A DNA stretch of 64,000 bases from NCBI GenBank assembly GCA_037176845.1, contig JAYKXP010000056.1, positions 186,001 through 250,000 of the forward strand. Direction: 5' to 3'. The first letter of the stretch is position 1. Every line of letters starts with the position of its first letter. Below the pieces are notes generated by a model. It was given only the letters and a program-made list of their open reading frames with translations, searched no databases and had not been told where the DNA came from. A program made the position numbers and the translations under genes. This stretch comes from Paramarasmius palmivorus (lineage: Eukaryota > Basidiomycota > Agaricomycetes > Agaricales > Marasmiaceae). Below, one piece after another: positions 57,311 to 64,000 of the stretch.

Positions 57311-60300
57311 ATGCCTGGAGATGCCTCAATCGCAGCCCCAAATATTATGCCAATGAAGGCGTACGTGCATGTTCATATTATTTTCAAATGCTCTAACGAT
57401 TTCATCCATATCAGAACTCTTCACTTTGACAACGCCGAAGGATTTGGAGACTGGAAGGTATACATTTCTTCAAGAGCGAACCGTGACTTGAGGGATGCTC
57501 GCAATCGCAACCCAGATTTGTTCCGTATTATCGTGAAAAAGATCAAGTGTGTCGAGTCATCTTTTCCCCAGGATTACATGGCTGACGTTACCGTATAGAG
57601 AGCTATCCAAAGGCCACTTTTCCGACGACAATCAGAAGCGCTTGAACCATTCCAATGTCGAAATACCCATCTTTGAGGCCAAGATGACTCGTGATTCTCG
57701 CCTCGTTGTGAGCGCATGTTCCACCCCACTAATAGTCATGGGATCTCACCTGTCGTTTCTGCGCAGTATCAAGTTGACGTTGTGCCGGAAGAGGTGAGTA
57801 CTTCAAACCCTATTTTTTTTTGGCGCTGGCGCGCTAACTTGATAATGACGCAGGGAAGAGAGACTCAAAGTGACTGTTCTATCCTTTTCGATACTTATAT
57901 ACTGACGTCCATCGCGAAGCACTCAAGATCTATGGTATCTACACCCACGCCCAACTGGACAAACGACTTTGGTCTTCCTTGGGCAACCAGCTTGCTCGTA
58001 AAGGGAAAGAGTACCTAGAACGTGTCCGTTATCGGACGCGACCGCTTGTTACTGGTGATAATGTCTATTACCCCGCGTCGTTTCCGCCTCTTGAAGACGA
58101 GAAAGATACCAATGAAGTTGAAAGTGGGATGCCTTCACTTCCTAAGGAGGATATGGAGGAGGTGAGTCTGGCCCTTTGCTATTACAACATGTTTGTTCAA
58201 TACCTTATACTAGGTGCATACGCTGTTGGTCTTAGAGAAGTACGTCCCTTTGACAAAGGTAGGCCGTTTATCCTCTTGGATGTATGACAAAGTTGATGAG
58301 CCGCTGTGTTAGGATGTCATATCTTGTATGTGTTCTTCATGAGATTGCTACATGCTCTTACTCGTGTCTTTCGGTAGGCCTCATTGCGAATCTGGACGTG
58401 TCCTTCGTGCCCCAGCTTTCGTGAGTTGGCTTCCTCGACCTCCACTGGCCCTTTATCTGACACGCCTCAGACCGGAAGAACAAGACATCATCAAGCACGG
58501 TCAATCTTGCTACGTCCTCGGACGCAGTGGAACTGGGTATGCTCAGCGTACCTATTCAACTGTATCGTTCACTGAAATATTCGCAGGAAAACCGCCACCA
58601 TGATGTGGAAAATGTTCGGCATCGAACTCACCCACCAAGACCGCCGCTTTTCAGAAGCCATCTCGCGCCCTCGTCAAGTCTTTATCACACAGTCCCGTTC
58701 CCTCGCTACCCGAGTAGAGGAGTCTTACGCTAAACTGACAAAGGCGTTGACTACGCACGGGAAGAATCTCAAACAGCTAAAGGAGATCGCTGCAGAGCAA
58801 AAGGATAGGATTCAGCACCAGACGGGTTTGGTTGATCACGATGAGGAGGAGGATTATAGGAGTAGTTTGCCGGCGAGGTTCAGCCAGCTGAGAGATGAAC
58901 ATTTTCCGTTGTTTGTCACGTTTGATAAGGTACGTAGGTCGCTGTGTCCGTGCACCGTCACGAGTGCTGATTGTTTGGGATAGCTTTGCAAGCTCCTAGA
59001 AGCTGACGCTCGGGATCGTGAAGACCCAAACTCTCGCAAAGCACCGACTGGGTCGTTAGTTGATTATGATACGTTCTTGGGCGAGTACTGGCCGCACTTT
59101 TCGCAGACCCTGATGAAAGGCCTAGGTAAGTGCATTGTCTGCCGAGATTTATTCTTTGCTGAATACATTGTTAGACCCGTCTCTCGTCTTCAGCGAAATC
59201 ATGGGTACGCAGCTAAACTGTGATTTACAACTCGAACAGAGCCTTTGTTTACTTTCATTACCAATGCAGGTGTTATCAAAGGGTCTGAAGAAGCATGTCG
59301 TGCGCCTGAACGTTACCTTTCTCGCTCGGCGTACCAAAACCTTAGTACAAGAACGCAATCAACATTTGCGACTCAGCGTGGCCGTGTTTATGAGTTGTTC
59401 GAGCAGTACATGAAGCAGAAAAAGTCAAATGGGGATTATGATGCTGCCGATAGGTGGGTGTTGCTTATCATACACCATGTTCGGCAGTTGACCTGGCTTC
59501 TGGTTTATAGGACACATAAACTGTTGTCTGCTCTCAAGGACGGTCTTTTACACTTTATAGGGCGTCGATTTGATTATCTGTGAGTTGAATAGTTTGCCTC
59601 GCTGATCCAGAAGTAATCGTGGTCCAGCTATGTCGATGAGGTCCAAGACAACCTCATGATCGATGCCTATTGTGAGCCTCCTTATAGCAAATCACTATCG
59701 ATCACACTGTCTGATGGTCTTAGTGATGCGATACCTATGTCGCAATCCGACAGGCCTATTCTGGGCAGGCGACACTGCACAGACAATCTCCGTGGGCAGT
59801 TCATTCCGATTTAATGAGCTCAAGTCTTTCCTTTACCGTGTTGAGGCAAGTTATTCTGCCCGTCAAGCTGTAGACTATCGCTAAACTATCCTCAGGAAGA
59901 AAACTTCTCCGAAGAAAGTCCTCAAGCAGGGGAGGCCGTACCTCCCTCTATGTTTGAATTAACTGTCAATTTTCGGTCTCACGCCGGTATCCTCGACTGT
60001 GCTCACACAGTGATTGAACTCATCGTTCAATTCTGGCCGTATTCCATCGATGTGCTGCAGCGAGGAAGGGGCGTCGTGGGAGGTATCAAGCCTGTGTTCT
60101 TTAGGGGTTGGGATCAGACGAACGTACGATATGAACAGTTTTTGTTCAAGGCTACGTGAGCATCATTATCTCCGAGCGGTCTTTGTGCTGATTCGTCGAT
60201 ACAGGAGCGGTAATTACATTGAGTTTGGTGCTAAACAATGTAAGTAGTGGGTTATCATTATTTCACTCTCTTCCAAATAACAATGCATCCAGGTATCCTG

Positions 60301-63300
60301 GTCCGCAATGATGCTGCTCGCGAGAAGCTTCGTGAACACGTCGGGGACATTGGGTTAATCATGTTAGTGGCTCGTGCCAGTGCTTCTTACAATCACTTAC
60401 CAACTCCATAGGACACTGTACGAGTCGAAGGGACTAGAGTTTGACGATGTTGGTCTACCACCCTCATGATTACACTATTGGGATCTCACATGATGCTTTA
60501 TCCAGGTTCTGCTGTTCGACTTCTTTGAAGATTCCACCGTTGATTTAAGTCAATGGCGAGTTGTTCTCAATCTCATTCCGGAGAAGGATCGAAACTTCGT
60601 CTCCGCGCCCCGGTTCGATGATACCCAACATGCCGGCGTGAATACCGAGGTTCGTGGTGATCTTTGTATTTAGAGGGAAGCTGACTTGCTACCTCTTCGA
60701 TAGCTGAAATTCCTGTATGTCGCCATCACCCGAGCAAGAAAGAACATGTGGATAGTTGATCGCTCTGGGCGAGGAGAGCCTATGCGCGTAGGTCAAATTG
60801 GAGCTGTACCCCATGACGGGACTAACCGATCCCAAATGACAGCTTCTTTGGTCCAGTCGAGATCAGACTGAGGATTGCACGCCCGAAACAGATGTCCCTA
60901 AACTAGCAGTTTCTTCAACACCAGATGAATGGGCAGAAACTGCTCTGGTCCTATTCGATCGTCGTCAGTACTTCCACGCGATGAAGTGCTATGAGCGTGC
61001 AGAGCAACCGGTTCAAGCGCGTATCGCAGAGGCCTACCACCTTCGTGTTTTGGCGAGGCAATTGCCCAAGAGTATGAAGAAGGATGAAGTGGCCGCACGC
61101 CAAGACGCATTCCGAAAAGTAGCGAAGGCTTTCATGGGTAGTGCGGAGGAACAAGAGAAGACATCTAAAGATCGGTTGACTTATTACCGTCTTGCAGCAG
61201 AGGCGTTGGATGAAGCTGGCGACCACCGTCGTGCAGCAGAGCTCTTTGTTCAGGCCGAGGAGTATGGTACCGCTGCCACTGTCTATCGTCAGCACGGGTT
61301 CTTTGATCAAGCAGTCCGGGTTGTCAAGCAGTATAAGGCTCGGATGCCTGAAGAGATATCTGAGTCCATCATGTTTGTTGCGAGGCTGTATTACTTCAAG
61401 GAAAACAAGTTGAAGTAAGTACCAACATTGCTCTATGACATAACCTCGTACTCAAGGATTATTCAATGCAGAGCTGCAAGCGAACTTTTCGACACAGTAG
61501 ACGAGCAGTTGGAATTCTGTGAAGACTACGATCTTGATGTCGCAAAAGCATCGCTTTTGGAAGCTAAAGGGGATTTAATTGGTGCTGCTCAGCTTCATAT
61601 CGAAGAGGGTCGTATATCGGACGCGATATCTTTGCTTCTGAAGGACAAGGAAAGCGAGGCGTCCCAGTCCAAAGCCGCGGAGTGCATCTTAGAAGGGTTC
61701 TGGAATTTAGGCCTATTTGGACTGTCCCCTGAACGCGCTGCTCAGGATGAGCAGACCAAGAAGCTGCTATCGTTGTCGGGCAAGGTGAACATTGCAAAGC
61801 TGACTGTAACTCAACGTAACGAGGTGCGTCAATGTCTCTTTCTAGCTTTACCAGACCAACTAACACATGAACAGCTTGCAATGTTCAAAGCAATCCTTGG
61901 CAAAGAATCGACGACCTTGAGAGATCTAGGTCTGGCCTTCCATAAGGCGAGCCAACGGAGCGCGGCATTGCTTTGCCTCGATCACTGTTTTATACATTTT
62001 CCAGCAATCAAAATATCTTCTCCCTCAGAAATCACCCCAATCCTTGAATCGTTTGCCATATACACCGAGCTACTTGGAGATTTGGCTGTCAAACCCGATG
62101 CATGCAATCTTTCCGGCGTACAACGGCTTCTCAACCTGAAGATGACTACCCAAAACATCTTTTACATCCCATCTGGCTCTTTTCTTCATACCCAGGTCAT
62201 GCGGGGTCGTACTCGTATACAATCAAGTACGGAGGATGGGATCACAGTGAGCAATGCCGATTTATCGGCTTGCTTACAGGGGACCTTCAAGTTTCGCCTC
62301 AGGGAACGCATTGTAACAGAAGACACAGCATGCCAACAGGCAAAAGCATTCATTGCGCCCTGCATATCATTCACAGTCCTCGGGAGGTGCAATAGGGACT
62401 GCCGCCGCCTTCACATCGAGAAGAATGCCATGACAATCGAGTGGTACAACGCACAAGTGAGGATATACCTGCAACAGATTCTCATTGTGAATTCCTTCCC
62501 AACACTGGAGGGCGAAGGTAGAGCCAAACTCAGGCGGTAAGTCTGCCCCAACGTAATCCCTACATGTAACTAAAGTCTTCCATCTGCTAGCCACTGGTTG
62601 GATCGCTTTTATGAAACGCTGTACCCTGCCCATTACTTCTTGGGAAATGTACCTGCTCTCAACAGCGCATTGGTGCCTGAAGCAAGGCGTGGAATGCAGG
62701 TCGTGAAGTATTGGTGTCAAGATATCCTAAATCAAACTGCGCCCAGCCAAAACGATCGCAACGCCCACATTTATCTCACTCTCATAATGCGAGCAGTGAC
62801 GATCACGTTGACTTTTGACGATGGTGAAGATACAGGTTACCTCTACAATTCCCCCGGTATCAAGAGCTGCAACGGGATACCCTTGTTCATTAGGCTTCGG
62901 AGACCAGACTTCTCGAGGGACATCTCCCAAGACTTCTTGTGCGCGCTGCAGATAAGGTCAAAGTCGTCAATGAGATGTGGTTACCATTTCATCAAGTAGG
63001 TTCTGATGACATTTTTCGAGTTCCTATCTGACACCTTTGCAAGCCACATCGTCACGAACAAGATCGCATTCGACGTCAGCATGCTCTGTGATCTCGTCGA
63101 GCTTACTTGTGCCGCACTCATCGTATCAAAGGCTCGAACACCGTTTCAGCACATGACAATGCCTCGAACCTGGCTGGCTACACTTTTCCCCAAGCTAGAT
63201 CCCTCCAGGAAAGTGGATCTCGTCCACCCCTCGGAAATGGTCACTCTCATCGGACAATTGTTGAAGGTCGTCCACTTTGACTTTGCAGGTTCGTACTCCT

Positions 63301-64000
63301 TCAACTGTGCTCAGCCGGTTATAACGACGTTTCGTAGATTATCTACTGTTCGAGGATACCAGGCTTTCGAAAGTGCCCGCTATGAGGCACGTCTTTGCCG
63401 CTCGCCTGTGAGTATTGTCTGAAATGTGTCGTGGGTACCTATTAATCACGCCTCTAGGTGCCGTGCTCTCTGCTTGTGTAGGTGGAGAAATCTTCCTTCT
63501 AGTACCCGTTGCTTATTTCTTCACAGTGGGCTACAATGAGTCCTGTGCCGGCATCCAGCGACCCAAAATCCTGTCGATCCTCAACTCACTGAAGTCCCCC
63601 GATCCTAACTTCCGCCCACATGCACTCTACGCCAAGTCAGTAGTTCTTTCTCCTCAACGTAGTCTTTGCGAACCCATTTCTTTACAGGTATACCGAAGTC
63701 CGCCAATGGGGCGAAATTGCGCGTATGATCCACAACCCAGATGACGCTAGCGTTTCGCACATGGAACTTATGGTCACCGTATGCCACCACGGGGAGCCGA
63801 GAGATAAAAAGGGGTATCGGCTTATTCTCTGCAAGAACCCCACAGACATCCTCTTAAGGCTTCGGCAACCTAAACCATTCACTTCACGACTGAGGGCAGA
63901 GGCAAAGGAGTTCGTACCTGCCGCGCAAAAAGCGAAAGAGGTTGCACCTGCACCTGCACTAGCTGCGACTGCGGAGGATAGTGATGACGACATGCCTCCG
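57311..64000 (+). CDS. TRANK1-like UvrD/Rep-type helicase with C-terminal repeats, 3' end beyond window
   Basis: Start MPGDASIAAPNIMPMKA at 57311, with more than fifteen exons; the gene runs off the window. N-terminal part: FGDWKVYISSRANRDLRDAR and YGIYTHAQLDKRLWSSLGNQ. ATPase core: Walker A GRSGTGKTATMMWKM (split by an intron after GTG), PRQVFITQSRSLATRVEE, Walker B YVDEVQDNLMIDAY, GLFWAGDTAQTISVGSSFRF, LTVNFRSHAGIL, TLYESKGLEFDDVLLFDFFE and FLYVAITRARKNMWIVDRSG; these are the superfamily 1A helicase motifs. After it come TPR-like helices (ALDEAGDHRRAAELFVQAEE and similar) and a CCCH zinc finger CISFTVLGRCNRDCRRLH. These very large proteins (usually above 1500 residues) are expanded in basidiomycetes; their function is unknown. 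The intron 59846-59895 starts with GC. No frame break was found. Confidence 0.87.

Noticed and set aside
1..64000. CRISPR arrays, bacterial operons, phage genes
   Set aside because: Intron-rich eukaryotic genes throughout; no regularly spaced repeats were seen.

Overview
The window looks like nuclear DNA of a filamentous fungus, most likely a mushroom-forming basidiomycete (Agaricomycetes). The genes are split by many 50-70 base introns, the tRNA genes carry introns, and the families present are expanded or typical in that group: DUF2235 hydrolases, lineage-specific F-box proteins, single-pass membrane proteins with a beta-rich ectodomain, a fruit-body-specific-type secreted protein, and a TRANK1-like UvrD helicase. 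All exon structures were assembled by hand from splice consensus, reading frame and comparison of paralogues inside the window.

Layout. 1-4.7 kb: two tandem DUF2235 proteins (first cut by the window edge). 4.9-5.9 kb: an intact six-exon glutathione S-transferase. 6.4-10.1 kb: three decayed or frame-broken membrane-protein copies and a tRNA-Leu. 10.2-12.1 kb: a cysteine-containing secreted protein and a second, uncertain small secreted protein. 12.2-14.4 kb: a large F-box protein with an acidic tract. 15.5-16.2 kb: a WrbA/Lot6-type quinone reductase. 18.3-32.4 kb: a metabolic neighbourhood with two near-identical short-chain dehydrogenases (SDRs), two paralogous anion:cation-symporter MFS transporters and an FAD monooxygenase between them. 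A 2.5 kb block (SDR plus the transporter 3' end) is tandemly duplicated, and one SDR copy is split by an 1.9 kb foldback element. A 0.6 kb MITE and a tRNA-Phe lie in the same region. 33.7-35.0 kb: a C2-domain (Inn1/Fic1-like) protein. 35.5-40.8 kb and 50.2-56.2 kb: four intact members and one relic of an F-box/zinc-finger family, two on the minus strand and three on the plus strand, bracketing a second SDR pair (43.4-47.2 kb) and a plasma-membrane syntaxin (47.7-48.9 kb). 57.3 kb to the end: a very large TRANK1-like helicase gene running off the window.

How the genes fit together. The SDRs, FAD monooxygenase and two carboxylate-type transporters could form a small catabolic or uptake cluster; this is inferred from proximity only. 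The strongest signals of recent genome change are the 2.5 kb tandem duplication, the foldback insertion that disrupts one duplicate, and the F-box/zinc-finger family, whose members share one upstream promoter module built around CACGTG. I do not claim a wholly new system. The F-box/zinc-finger family with its shared promoter module is the best candidate for something little described.
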